Source: Nesterenkonia sp. E16_10
GTDB taxonomy: Bacteria > Actinomycetota > Actinomycetes > Actinomycetales > Micrococcaceae
Reading direction: 5' to 3'
Assembly: GCF_017347085.1 (NCBI RefSeq)
Contig: NZ_JADPSA010000041.1
Span: 1-35,376 of the forward strand
DNA length: 35,376 nucleotides
This document shows, piece after piece, positions 7,058 through 14,279 of the stretch (position 1 is its first letter; each line of letters begins with the position of its first letter). The notes below the pieces were generated by a model. It did not search any database, was not told the origin of the DNA, and saw only the letters and a program-made list of their open reading frames with translations. The position numbers and the translations under genes were made by a program.

Positions 7058-9024
7058 GCGCGATCACTACACCCGACGGCAGCAGCGTGGTGATCGGCCG
7101 CGGAGGCTACCCCTCGACGGACGCGGCGCCGCGCATGATGAGCCCCGACGCCGGGGTTCCGCTGCACCGGGCCGGGCACCATGTGGCCGACCCGCTGACG
7201 ATCTGGAAGACACAGCCCTCGCTGCGCAAAGTAGTGAGCTTCGCGGCCCGGCAGGTCGCCAGCGTCGGCTGGCACGCCTTCGAGCGGGTCAGCGACACCG
7301 ACCGGCGCCGGCTCTCGGATAGCCCGCTCGAACGGGCCCTGAGCCGGCCTTCCCGGTTCATGACCGGCTACCGGTTCTGGCAGCTCATCACGACCGACGC
7401 GATGATCTATGACCTGTACTGCGCGGTCCTGTTGGACGGCGAGCTGGTGAGGATCCCGCCGAGGCACCTGCAGGTCGGATCGGACTACCTCGGGCGACCA
7501 TCGGCGATCACGTTGGTGACCCCGCCCGGGCAGGACAACATCGATCTGACCCAATTTCCGCTGATGATCGGCTGGGGTTGGGCGCCGACAGCGGCCGGAG
7601 GCGTGTCCCCGCTATCGACCCTGTCTCAGATTCTTGACGAGAACAGGCGGTCGGTGGAGTGGCGCCGACAGCAGTGGGACCACAGCCCAAAGTTCAACGG
7701 GATCCTCAAGCACCCGTCGCAGTTCAAGGACGAGACGAAGAAAGCCCGGTTCCTTGAGAGCTTCCGGCAGTGGCGCGACGCCGACGGTGGGACCCCGCTG
7801 CTGGAGAACGGGATCGAGTATGAGCCGGCCGGGGATATGCCCGGGTCTAAGGACGCGGAGAATGTGGCCGGCCGGCAGCTCAACGACCAGGAGGTCGCCT
7901 CGGCCTACCACATCCCCCCGGAGCTGGTAGGAGCCCGACAGGGCAACTTCTCCAACATTGCAGCGTTCCGCCAGATGCTGTTCGGCCCGACCCTGGGCCC
8001 GCAGTTCAAAGACTTCCGGCAGGCGCTCAACGCCGAGGTGGTAGAGCACCTCGACAGCCGGAACGGGGTCTACACGGAGCCGAACCTGCAAGAGGCGATC
8101 TCCGGCAGCTTTATGGAGCAGGCGCAGGTGCTGCAGACGATGACCGGTGGCCCGGTGATGACCCGGGCCGAGGCGCGCGCGAAGTTGAACCTGCCCTTCA
8201 TCGAGGGCACGGAGGAGCTGATCGTGCCGATGAATGTCACCGACGGCGGGCTGGCCTCCCCCAACGACACCGGATCGCAGAACAGGACGCAGGCCGAACA
8301 GCCGCTCAGGGTCCGGAAAGCCGCCACCGCACCCCGGCAGATCGTCAAGGCCGAGGACCCCGGTGACCTGGGGAACGCCGATGACCACCGCGAGGAGCTG
8401 GCAGCAGCGCTCGCGAGGGTTTACGCCGACCAGCAGGCCGAGGTCCTCGCCGCGGGCAGCACAGGCCCCAGTGCGGACTTCCACGACCGGTGGGATCAGG
8501 TCGTGGCCGAGGCGGTACGCGGCCCGCTGGGCACCGTGGCGGTCGCCGGAGCGTGGGAGGTGCTACGGCAGCTCAACCCCGACGCCGCCGGCTGGGAACG
8601 CGAGGTGATGGACGGCTATCTCGATGAGATGTCGACGACCACCGCCGAGCGGGTCAACAACGGGGTCGTCGATGCGGTGTCCGAGGCTACCGCGGCCCCA
8701 GCTGAGGACGATGAGCGCGACCAGGGCGAACGGATCAGCACCTCCTTTGCGGTGCTGACCAGCGTTTCTGCGGTCGCGTTCGGGTCGGTGGTCACCGAGG
8801 CGCGCAGCTTCGGCGGTGCCGACGCGGCCGAGGCGTCCGGAGCGGCCAGCAAGACCTGGCTGGTGACCAGCTCCAACCCGCGGGACACCCACGCAGCGAT
8901 GCACGGCGAGACGGTCGCGCTCAGCGATCGGTTCTCCAACGGCGCGAAGTGGCCCGGAGACGCGGCCCTCGGGGTCGAGGAGCTGGCCGGCTGCACCTGC
9001 GGCGTCGAGTGGACCACCAGCTAA
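7054..9024 (+). CDS. Portal protein fused to a MuF-like C-terminal domain
   Basis: 656 residues. Residues 1 to about 400 are an HK97-type portal: KVVSFAARQVAS, the LDGELVRIPPRHL wing region, then AYHIPPELVG and NFSNIAAFRQMLFGPTLGP near the clip and stem. Residues about 430-656 form a helical region. It ends in a MuF-type module, TSSNPRDTHAAMHGETV, FSNGAKWPGD and EELAGCTCGVEW, which is the classic MuF end. In many phages these are two adjacent genes; here they are one open frame without a stop. The portal is the dodecameric DNA channel of the head. MuF proteins are minor head proteins that may be injected or help capsid assembly, and the fusion would place about 12 copies at the portal vertex. 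Confidence 0.92.
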   Translation: MSAITTPDGSSVVIGRGGYPSTDAAPRMMSPDAGVPLHRAGHHVADPLTIWKTQPSLRKVVSFAARQVASVGWHAFERVSDTDRRRLSDSPLERALSRPSRFMTGYRFWQLITTDAMIYDLYCAVLLDGELVRIPPRHLQVGSDYLGRPSAITLVTPPGQDNIDLTQFPLMIGWGWAPTAAGGVSPLSTLSQILDENRRSVEWRRQQWDHSPKFNGILKHPSQFKDETKKARFLESFRQWRDADGGTPLLENGIEYEPAGDMPGSKDAENVAGRQLNDQEVASAYHIPPELVGARQGNFSNIAAFRQMLFGPTLGPQFKDFRQALNAEVVEHLDSRNGVYTEPNLQEAISGSFMEQAQVLQTMTGGPVMTRAEARAKLNLPFIEGTEELIVPMNVTDGGLASPNDTGSQNRTQAEQPLRVRKAATAPRQIVKAEDPGDLGNADDHREELAAALARVYADQQAEVLAAGSTGPSADFHDRWDQVVAEAVRGPLGTVAVAGAWEVLRQLNPDAAGWEREVMDGYLDEMSTTTAERVNNGVVDAVSEATAAPAEDDERDQGERISTSFAVLTSVSAVAFGSVVTEARSFGGADAAEASGAASKTWLVTSSNPRDTHAAMHGETVALSDRFSNGAKWPGDAALGVEELAGCTCGVEWTTS

Positions 9025-9049
9025 CAACAACCGAGAGGAGGCGGCGCGC

Positions 9050-9766
9050 ATGCGCACGCTGAATAAGGCCTTCACCGCGAAGGCAGTACCGGTCGAGGAC
9101 GGTGGCGCCGGCGAATTCACAGCGCTGGTGTCGGCCTTCGGGGTCGTCGACCGGCACGGCGAAATCATCGACAAGGGCGCCTTCACAGACACCCTCGCGG
9201 AGTGGGCGTCCAGCGGCCGCAACATTCCCACGATCTGGTCGCACCAGTGGACCGACCCGGAGAGCTTCATCGGTGAATACATCGGCGCCGAGGAGACCGA
9301 GGCGGGCCTGGAGCTGCGCGGCCGGCTCGACGTGGAAGACAACCCGCGGGCAGCCCGCGTGTATGACCTCATGCGGAAGGGCCGGGTCGTGGAGTTCAGC
9401 ATCGGCGGCGGCATCCGGGACTGGGAGCTGATCGAGCGGCCCGATGAGGATCCGGAGTTCCACATCACCAGCATCGAGCTCTGGGAAGCAGGCCCCTGCT
9501 TCAAGGGGGTCAACCCGGGCACCGAGCTGCAGAGCGTCAAGGCGGTCCAGACCGCGCAGGCCGAGGAGTTCGGCAAGACGCTCGCCGACCAGTTCCTCGC
9601 CGCGATCAAGCAAGCCGGTGAATTCACCCCCACCGGCGAGGACCCAGCTGCGCAGCCCGCGCAGCCGGCAGAAGTAAAGACCAGCAGCGCCGGCACCGGT
9701 GCTGCTCCACATGTTCGGGCTCTGCTCGAGCTGACCACCATGACGGATACAGAAGGGACCCCCTGA
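9050..9766 (+). CDS. HK97-family prohead protease
   Basis: 238 residues, with GAGAGGAGG upstream. The core is FTALVSAFGVVDRHGEIIDKGAF, then IPTIWSHQWTDP with the catalytic His (H65), and RVVEFSIGGGI with the nucleophilic Ser (S117). The ELWEAGPC segment may supply the third residue. This is the serine protease that removes the capsid delta domain after prohead assembly. The tail after about residue 165 is low-complexity and rich in Ala, Pro and Glu. Only one base separates its stop from the capsid gene start, so translation is probably coupled. Confidence 0.95.
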   Translation: MRTLNKAFTAKAVPVEDGGAGEFTALVSAFGVVDRHGEIIDKGAFTDTLAEWASSGRNIPTIWSHQWTDPESFIGEYIGAEETEAGLELRGRLDVEDNPRAARVYDLMRKGRVVEFSIGGGIRDWELIERPDEDPEFHITSIELWEAGPCFKGVNPGTELQSVKAVQTAQAEEFGKTLADQFLAAIKQAGEFTPTGEDPAAQPAQPAEVKTSSAGTGAAPHVRALLELTTMTDTEGTP

Positions 9767-9767
9767 G

Positions 9768-11039
9768 ATGACGCTCAAGCAGAAGCTCGCAGCGCTGGCA
9801 GCCGAGGCAACCAACCTGCGGACCAAAGCCACCGACAGCCCCGAGGAGTTCACCGAGCAGGACTCCAACCGCGCCACTGAGCTGGCCACGGAGTACAACC
9901 GGGTCAAGGGTCTGATTGACCAGCAGGACGCCGCCACCAAGGCGCTGTCCGGCATGGTGAACACCCCCTCGGACGATGAGCACGAGCAGCCCGAGGACCA
10001 CGGCACCACCAAGGGTGGCTCCGTGGGTGAGCGGTTCGTGAAGTCCAGCGCGTACCGGGACTTCCGCAAGGCTCACCCGACCGGTGTGGGCCGCGAGACC
10101 CCGATCAGCATCAAGGCCCAGAACGTGGGTCCGAGCCGGCTGGAGAAGGCCGACACCCCGCTGAACACCGACGCCACCGGCAACGCGCGCCCGGTGCGCA
10201 CCAACGAGGTCGACGATCTGGTCTACCGGCCAGAGGCGGCGTTCCTGAACCTGATCACCCACGGGACCACGGAGCTGCCCTGGTTCCAGTACCGCCAGGT
10301 GATCAGCAAGACCAACAACGCCAAGATCGTGCCGGAGGCCAAGTCCAACTCCGGCAGCACCTCGCTGAAGCCGGTCTCCAAGCTGACCACCAAGACCGCC
10401 GACGCCAAGGCGCACACCTACGCCGACGGCATGGAGGTCACCAACCAGGAGCTGTCCGACGACGGGATCATTCAGACGCTGATCGATTCCACGCTGACCA
10501 GCAACCTGGAACTGGCGGTCGAGAACACGGTGCTCAACGGCGCCGGCAATGAGGATGAGCCCGCCGGGCTGTTCAACCTCAGCGGCACGCTTCAGCAGGA
10601 CTTCAACACCGACGTGCCGACCACGCTGCGCAAGGCGATCACGAAGCTGCGCAACAACAGCGCGAGCATCCAGGCGGTCCTTCTCCACCCGGAGGACGAC
10701 GAGACCTGGGACCTGCTCAAGGACAGCAACGACCGCTACCTGGGCGGCGGGCCGTTCGCCACCGCGCCTCCGACGGCGTGGGGCAACCAGCGGCTCACCT
10801 CGCAGGCGCTGGAGCCCGGTACCGCGGTGATCGGGCAGTTCTCCACCGCCCAGCTGCTGATGCTTGAGGCGCTGACCATCCTTGCGTTCAACCAGCACAA
10901 GGATTACGCGCAGCGGAACCTCACCTACGTGCGCGCCGAGCTGCGCGCCACGCAGCTGTTCCGCGAGCCGGCGAAGCTCTGCATCGTCGACCTCAACAAC
11001 GGAGGCACCAGCTCCGGAGGCGACGACAGCACCAGCTGA
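9768..11039 (+). CDS. Major capsid protein, HK97 fold
   Basis: 423 residues. Residues 1 to about 60 are a coiled-coil delta (scaffold) domain (LKQKLAALAAEATNLRTK). A charged linker, where the protease would cut, runs to about residue 130. The HK97 capsid domain then follows, with the E-loop and P-domain regions (YADGMEVTNQELSDDG, LELAVENTVLNGAGNEDEPAG, YLGGGPFA) and a C-terminal NLTYVRAELRATQLFREPAKLCIVDL. The last residues form a Gly/Ser/Asp tail. A very strong hairpin follows directly, as expected for the most abundant structural transcript. Confidence 0.96.
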   Translation: MTLKQKLAALAAEATNLRTKATDSPEEFTEQDSNRATELATEYNRVKGLIDQQDAATKALSGMVNTPSDDEHEQPEDHGTTKGGSVGERFVKSSAYRDFRKAHPTGVGRETPISIKAQNVGPSRLEKADTPLNTDATGNARPVRTNEVDDLVYRPEAAFLNLITHGTTELPWFQYRQVISKTNNAKIVPEAKSNSGSTSLKPVSKLTTKTADAKAHTYADGMEVTNQELSDDGIIQTLIDSTLTSNLELAVENTVLNGAGNEDEPAGLFNLSGTLQQDFNTDVPTTLRKAITKLRNNSASIQAVLLHPEDDETWDLLKDSNDRYLGGGPFATAPPTAWGNQRLTSQALEPGTAVIGQFSTAQLLMLEALTILAFNQHKDYAQRNLTYVRAELRATQLFREPAKLCIVDLNNGGTSSGGDDSTS

Positions 11040-11054
11040 TCCGCACGGCACGCA

Positions 11055-11099
11055 GCGCCGAGGGCCCCACCACTACCGCAGCGGTGGGGCCCTCGGCGC
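11055..11099 (+). terminator. Very strong hairpin after the capsid gene
   Basis: Arms GCGCCGAGGGCCCCACC and its exact complement give a 17-bp perfect stem at 11055-11071 and 11083-11099. The loop is 11 bases. No T-run follows. It could reduce readthrough into the connector genes, or protect the 3' end of the capsid mRNA. Confidence 0.8.
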
Positions 11100-11143
11100 G
11101 CCCGGCCAGCCCAGACCAACACACACCCCAGGAGGGACCAGCA

Positions 11144-11698
11144 ATGGCGGAGAACGACACACAGGGCCTGCTGGCCGACCCCGCGGACCTGGCGGTGCAC
11201 ACACGACTCCCCGCGGATAGTCCACGCCTTGAGCTTGCGGTCCGGCGCGCATCGGATCGGTTCATCGGCGAGGTCGGACACCCGGTGGTCCGCGTCGAGG
11301 ACGACACCGTGGAGCTTGACGGTAACGGCCGGCAGGTACTCCACCTCCCCGCAGCCCCGATCGAGGGCACCCCGACGGTCAGCATCGACGGGGACACCAT
11401 CACAGACTTTCAGCTCAGCCTGCGGCACGGCATCCTGCGCCGCAGAGACGGCCGGTGGCCCTCCGGGCTGGGCAACATCGAGGTGACCTACACACACGGG
11501 CACCGCACCATCCCCGGCGACATTGCCGACGCCGTCCTGGAGCACGCGGCCACGATTGCGACCAGCCTGGCGCACGTACAGCAGGAGTCCGCCGGCTCCA
11601 ACAGCGTCGGGTTTGGCACGCAGGCAGCCGTCGGGGTCACGCAGAAGTGGTCCGACACGGTCGCCCGCCACCAGCTCAACACAGGAGATTCGGCATGA
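11144..11698 (+). CDS. Head-tail connector (gp6-like adaptor)
   Basis: 184 residues from the ATG at 11144, which has CAGGAGGGA upstream. Earlier in-frame ATGs would lie in the capsid terminator and are rejected. The pattern is an N-terminal helix pair (LEL AVRRASDRFIGEVG), a beta-rich middle and then IPGDIADAVLEHAATIATSLAH. This is characteristic of HK97 gp6/SPP1 gp15-like adaptors that form a ring under the portal. Position right after the capsid gene supports this. The stop overlaps the next gene by ATGA. Confidence 0.78.
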   Translation: MAENDTQGLLADPADLAVHTRLPADSPRLELAVRRASDRFIGEVGHPVVRVEDDTVELDGNGRQVLHLPAAPIEGTPTVSIDGDTITDFQLSLRHGILRRRDGRWPSGLGNIEVTYTHGHRTIPGDIADAVLEHAATIATSLAHVQQESAGSNSVGFGTQAAVGVTQKWSDTVARHQLNTGDSA

Positions 11699-12042
11699 GG
11701 CCCCTGGTCGAGTACACCCGGACCACGATCACCCGGCTCAGGGCCCAGACGATCACAGACAACAACGCCGAGATTCAGGACTGGTCCCAGCCGCAGGAGC
11801 GCCCCCTAGAGGACGCGAAGGTCGACCCGGCCGGCACCGATGAGGACAACACCCGCGGCGAGGCCCGGCAGTCCCGCTACACGGTGCAGCTCCCCGATGA
11901 GGACGCCGACATTACCGGCACCGACCGGATCAAGCTCCCCGGAGACGACCGGCAATGGCGCATCGTCGGGCAGCCGCTGGTGCAGCCCTCGATGACCGGC
12001 ATCGGCTACGTCCAGTTTGAAATCCAGATATGGGAAGGGTGA
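11695..12042 (+). CDS. Head closure/stopper-like protein
   Basis: 115 residues. The ATG at 11695 overlaps the preceding stop (ATGA) and has AGGAG upstream. The protein is beta-rich, with acidic loops and an end segment YVQFEIQIWEG typical of small beta-barrel stopper proteins. In conserved siphovirus order, the gene after the adaptor encodes the head completion or stopper protein that holds DNA in the filled head. Sequence alone gives only moderate support; the call leans on synteny. Confidence 0.68.
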   Translation: MRPLVEYTRTTITRLRAQTITDNNAEIQDWSQPQERPLEDAKVDPAGTDEDNTRGEARQSRYTVQLPDEDADITGTDRIKLPGDDRQWRIVGQPLVQPSMTGIGYVQFEIQIWEG

Positions 12043-12048
12043 GCCGCC

Positions 12049-12294
12049 ATGGCTAAGAAATTCCGACTGGAGGTCAACGGCAAGGCGATCGGAGACCTGC
12101 TGCGCGGCCCAGAGGTGCGAGCGGACCTGCAGCGGCGCGGAGACGCTATCGCAGCGGCAGCGGGTCCCGGCCACAGCGCGGAGCTGACCTTCACCGACCG
12201 CGCGGCCGTATTCATCCGCACCGACACGATTGAGGCCATGCGGGCCGAGGCGCGAGACCGCACCCTGACCCGGGCGCTCGACGCCGGCCGATAG
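12049..12294 (+). CDS. Neck protein, HK97 gp10-like (short)
   Basis: 81 residues beginning MAKKFRLEVNGKAIGDLLRG, with helices DLQRRGDAIAAAAG and a C-terminal EAMRAEARDRTLTRAL. The pattern of a helical N-terminal half and a basic helical end is that of HK97 gp10/neck proteins found between stopper and tail terminator. It is shorter than the usual 110-150 residues of that family, but start and stop look genuine. The GAAGGGTGAG before the ATG is the ribosome binding site. Confidence 0.6.
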   Translation: MAKKFRLEVNGKAIGDLLRGPEVRADLQRRGDAIAAAAGPGHSAELTFTDRAAVFIRTDTIEAMRAEARDRTLTRALDAGR

Positions 12295-12303
12295 GAGGCC
12301 CCC

Positions 12304-12708
12304 GTGGAGCTAATCAGTTTCCCGAACGTGACCGCAGCCCTGGCAAAGAAATTCCAGGCCTTCGCCGCCGACCGGGGCATCGACCTACCGGTCAGCGACC
12401 GCACCCCGACCCCCCGGCCTTCCGAGTTCATCCGGCTCTGGGAGACCGGCGGGGACCGGCGCAACCTCGTCACCGACCGGCCGACCGTGACGGTGGAGGC
12501 CTACGCGGACCGCAACTCGCGGGCCGGTGAGCTGGCCGACCTCTTCCGCGCCTGGTTTTACGCCCAGCAGGGCGAGGACCTGGTGCAGGGCTGCCCGATC
12601 CACCACGTGGGCGAGTACGCCCGACCGGCCTCGCTCCCCCACCCGGACACGAATCAGGCGCGCTACACCGCGACCTACAGCCTCGACGTTCGAGGCACCA
12701 CCCTCTGA
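12304..12708 (+). CDS. Tail terminator/tail completion protein
   Basis: 134 residues from a GTG start with a perfect AGGAGG upstream that overlaps the stop of the preceding gene. The N-terminal helix (VTAALAKKFQAFAADRG) is followed by alternating beta strands: PTVTVEAYA, a helix GELADLFRAWFYAQQG and final strands ARYTATYSLDVRG. This is the fold pattern of lambda gpU/HK97-type tail terminators. Its position directly before the tail tube gene is the expected one. The protein would cap the growing tail and connect it to the neck. Confidence 0.75.
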   Translation: MELISFPNVTAALAKKFQAFAADRGIDLPVSDRTPTPRPSEFIRLWETGGDRRNLVTDRPTVTVEAYADRNSRAGELADLFRAWFYAQQGEDLVQGCPIHHVGEYARPASLPHPDTNQARYTATYSLDVRGTTL

Positions 12709-12742
12709 CCGCAGCAACACCACTAGAAGGGACACCGCCACC

Positions 12743-13384
12743 ATGGCTGCAGTTGCACAGAAAAACGTCTTCGTCGGCGCACCCGACCAGAAGACCACCG
12801 GCGCGATTCTCTCGGGCCCAACCGAGGTCGATCTTCCTGAGAATGTGCGGGATGAAGTCCCCAGCGCCGCGACCTCTTCCGGCTATGTCGGGGAGGAGGG
12901 AATCACCCTGACCCCCGAACGATCGACGGAGGACATCCGCGATTGGTCCGGTGCGGTGATCCGCAAAATCCTGACCGAGTTCGACGGCACCCTCTCCTGG
13001 GAACACCTGGAGCTTTCCGAGGAGGCGCTGCGCAACTACTTCGGCGACGACAACGTCGAGGTCACCGCGGCGACCTCCGAGCACGGCACCGAGACCAAGG
13101 CTGTGCTCAACGCCGATGAGCTGCCGATCAAGTCCTGGTTCTTCAAGATGAAGGACGGCCCCCGGCGGGTGCTGATCGTGGTGCCCCGCGGGCAGGTCAC
13201 CGAGCAGGGAGAGATCCAGTTCGTCAAGACGGACGCGGTCAAGCTTCCGGTGACGCTGTCGACCTACCCGGATGCGGAGGGCAACAACATCTACATCTAC
13301 ACCACCGATGGTGTGCATTCCGCCAGCGCCAGCACTGGCAGCGGCAGCGGAGACGACGGCGGAGACGAGTCCGGCACGGACTGA
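12743..13384 (+). CDS. Major tail (tube) protein
   Basis: 213 residues from the ATG at 12743, with GAAGGGACA upstream. The sequence has the beta-rich character of a siphovirus tube protein: KNVFVGAPDQKTTGAILSG, LTEFDGTLSWEHLELSEEAL, KSWFFKMKDGPRRVLIVVPRGQV and PVTLSTYPDAEGN. A low-complexity Ser/Gly/Asp tail of about 25 residues ends it. Such a tail is often surface-exposed on the tube. The gene is followed by a strong terminator with a T-rich tail, as for the capsid gene. Confidence 0.88.
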   Translation: MAAVAQKNVFVGAPDQKTTGAILSGPTEVDLPENVRDEVPSAATSSGYVGEEGITLTPERSTEDIRDWSGAVIRKILTEFDGTLSWEHLELSEEALRNYFGDDNVEVTAATSEHGTETKAVLNADELPIKSWFFKMKDGPRRVLIVVPRGQVTEQGEIQFVKTDAVKLPVTLSTYPDAEGNNIYIYTTDGVHSASASTGSGSGDDGGDESGTD

Positions 13385-13402
13385 GCCCGCCCACTAGATC
13401 AG

Positions 13403-13450
13403 CCCCTAACCGTGGTCCCTGGGACCGGCCACGGTTAGGGGTTTCCCTTT
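13403..13450 (+). terminator. Intrinsic terminator after the tail tube gene
   Basis: A 13-bp perfect stem, CCCCTAACCGTGG with its complement (13403-13415 and 13429-13441), is followed by TTTCCCTTT. It separates the highly expressed tube gene from the chaperone genes. Confidence 0.85.
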
Positions 13451-13491
13451 GCCACCAGGTCCCAGCCGCACACAGAGAGGTCCCAAACCCC

Positions 13492-13869
13492 ATGACATTC
13501 GAAGTACCGCAGTCCCGCGCGTCCGTGAAGCAGAACCAGTTTGAGTTCAAGATGCCCGGGCGGCAGAAGAAGTACCGCATGCCCTACATGCAGTTCATTA
13601 CCAACGGGCTGCGAGACCCCCTGATCGAGGTGTTCCGCGAGCTGCGCGAGCACATGAAGGCCGACGCCGACCTCGACGCGCAGGAGGCCGCGAAGCACCT
13701 CTCGCAGGACACGCAGCTGCGCATGCAGGAACTGACCCGGGAGATATTCGAGAAATATAACCCGGGCCTGTACGCCGACATGGACCAGCAGCAGGTCGCC
13801 GCGGTCTTCAATGCCTGGGCCTCAGAGTCGCAGACCACCGTGGGAAAATCCTCGGCCTCCTCGAGCTAA
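13492..13869 (+). CDS. Tail assembly chaperone, short form (G-like)
   Basis: 125 residues, with AGAGAGGT about 15 bases upstream, so the exact ribosome binding site is weak. It is helical and charged (RQKKYRMPYMQFITNGL, LIEVFRELREHMKADADL, LTREIFEKYNPGLYADM), like the first tail assembly chaperone of siphoviruses. It lies between tail tube and tape measure. A slippery sequence lies 21 bases before its stop. In this family the short form is made in excess over a frameshifted long form, and both coat the tape measure protein during tail assembly. Confidence 0.88.
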   Translation: MTFEVPQSRASVKQNQFEFKMPGRQKKYRMPYMQFITNGLRDPLIEVFRELREHMKADADLDAQEAAKHLSQDTQLRMQELTREIFEKYNPGLYADMDQQQVAAVFNAWASESQTTVGKSSASSS

Positions 13870-14252
13870 TCGACGGTGAGCACGGCAGCGCCTTGGAGTA
13901 TGACCTGCTCCAGCAGGGCCGGAGTCTCGATGACCTCGGCACCGAGGCGCTGTCGTGGCGCCACCTCGAAGTGATCGTCGCCCACGTCCCCCGCACATCC
14001 GCCCTCGGCCGCGCCCTCGGAGGCGAGCAGGCCGACTGGGGCGCCGCGGAGTACCTGCTCGCCGGAGTGCTCGACGCGCTCAATTCCGGCAACTGGCAGC
14101 GCGGCGGCGGCAAGGGGTCCAAGCCGAAGCGCGTGCAGCGGCCCGGGGACAAGCAGAAGGGCGAGACCATCGGCGCCGGCGCGATTCCGATCAAGGACTT
14201 CGACGCCTGGTGGGACCAGGCAGCCGAGACCGAGGCCAACACAGACACCTAA
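13492..14252 (+). CDS. Tail assembly chaperone, long form by -1 frameshift (GT-like)
   Basis: The reading frame switches -1 at GGGAAAA (13842-13848) and goes on from 13848 to 14252. The predicted product has 253 residues: 119 from the first frame and 134 from the second. The second frame continues sensibly as KILGLLELIDGEHG, then LEYDLLQQGRSLDDLG, SWRHLEVIVAHVP and a Lys-rich linker. It ends in IPIKDFDAWWDQ, as in downstream chaperone domains. It has no good independent start: a TTG at 13893 lies well inside the conserved region. Two chaperone forms from one gene are a hallmark of long-tailed phages, and the gene sits right before the tape measure gene. Confidence 0.88.
13842..13848 (+). promoter_or_regulatory. 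Programmed -1 ribosomal frameshift site GGGAAAA
   Basis: In the zero frame the codons are GTG GGA AAA, so the site is a canonical X-XXY-YYZ heptamer (G GGA AAA). A slip of -1 gives GGG and AAA pairing and opens the 13848-14252 frame. It is 21 bases upstream of the zero-frame stop codon. The first such site near a chaperone stop is very likely the functional one. Confidence 0.88.
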
Positions 14253-14279
14253 CGCGGACAACGGACGGAGAGCAGCCCC

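Noticed and set aside
7612-8484. 290-residue minus-strand frame over the portal gene
   Set aside because: Shadow of the portal-MuF gene; no recognisable domain and no start signal.
8563-11051. Large overlapping minus-strand frames (8563-9741, 8921-10069, 9624-11051)
   Set aside because: They are antisense to protease and capsid genes and to a terminator. Third-position GC bias of the real genes explains the lack of stops.
11084-11143. Upstream start for the connector gene
   Set aside because: It would begin inside the capsid terminator hairpin; the ATG at 11144 has a strong ribosome binding site.
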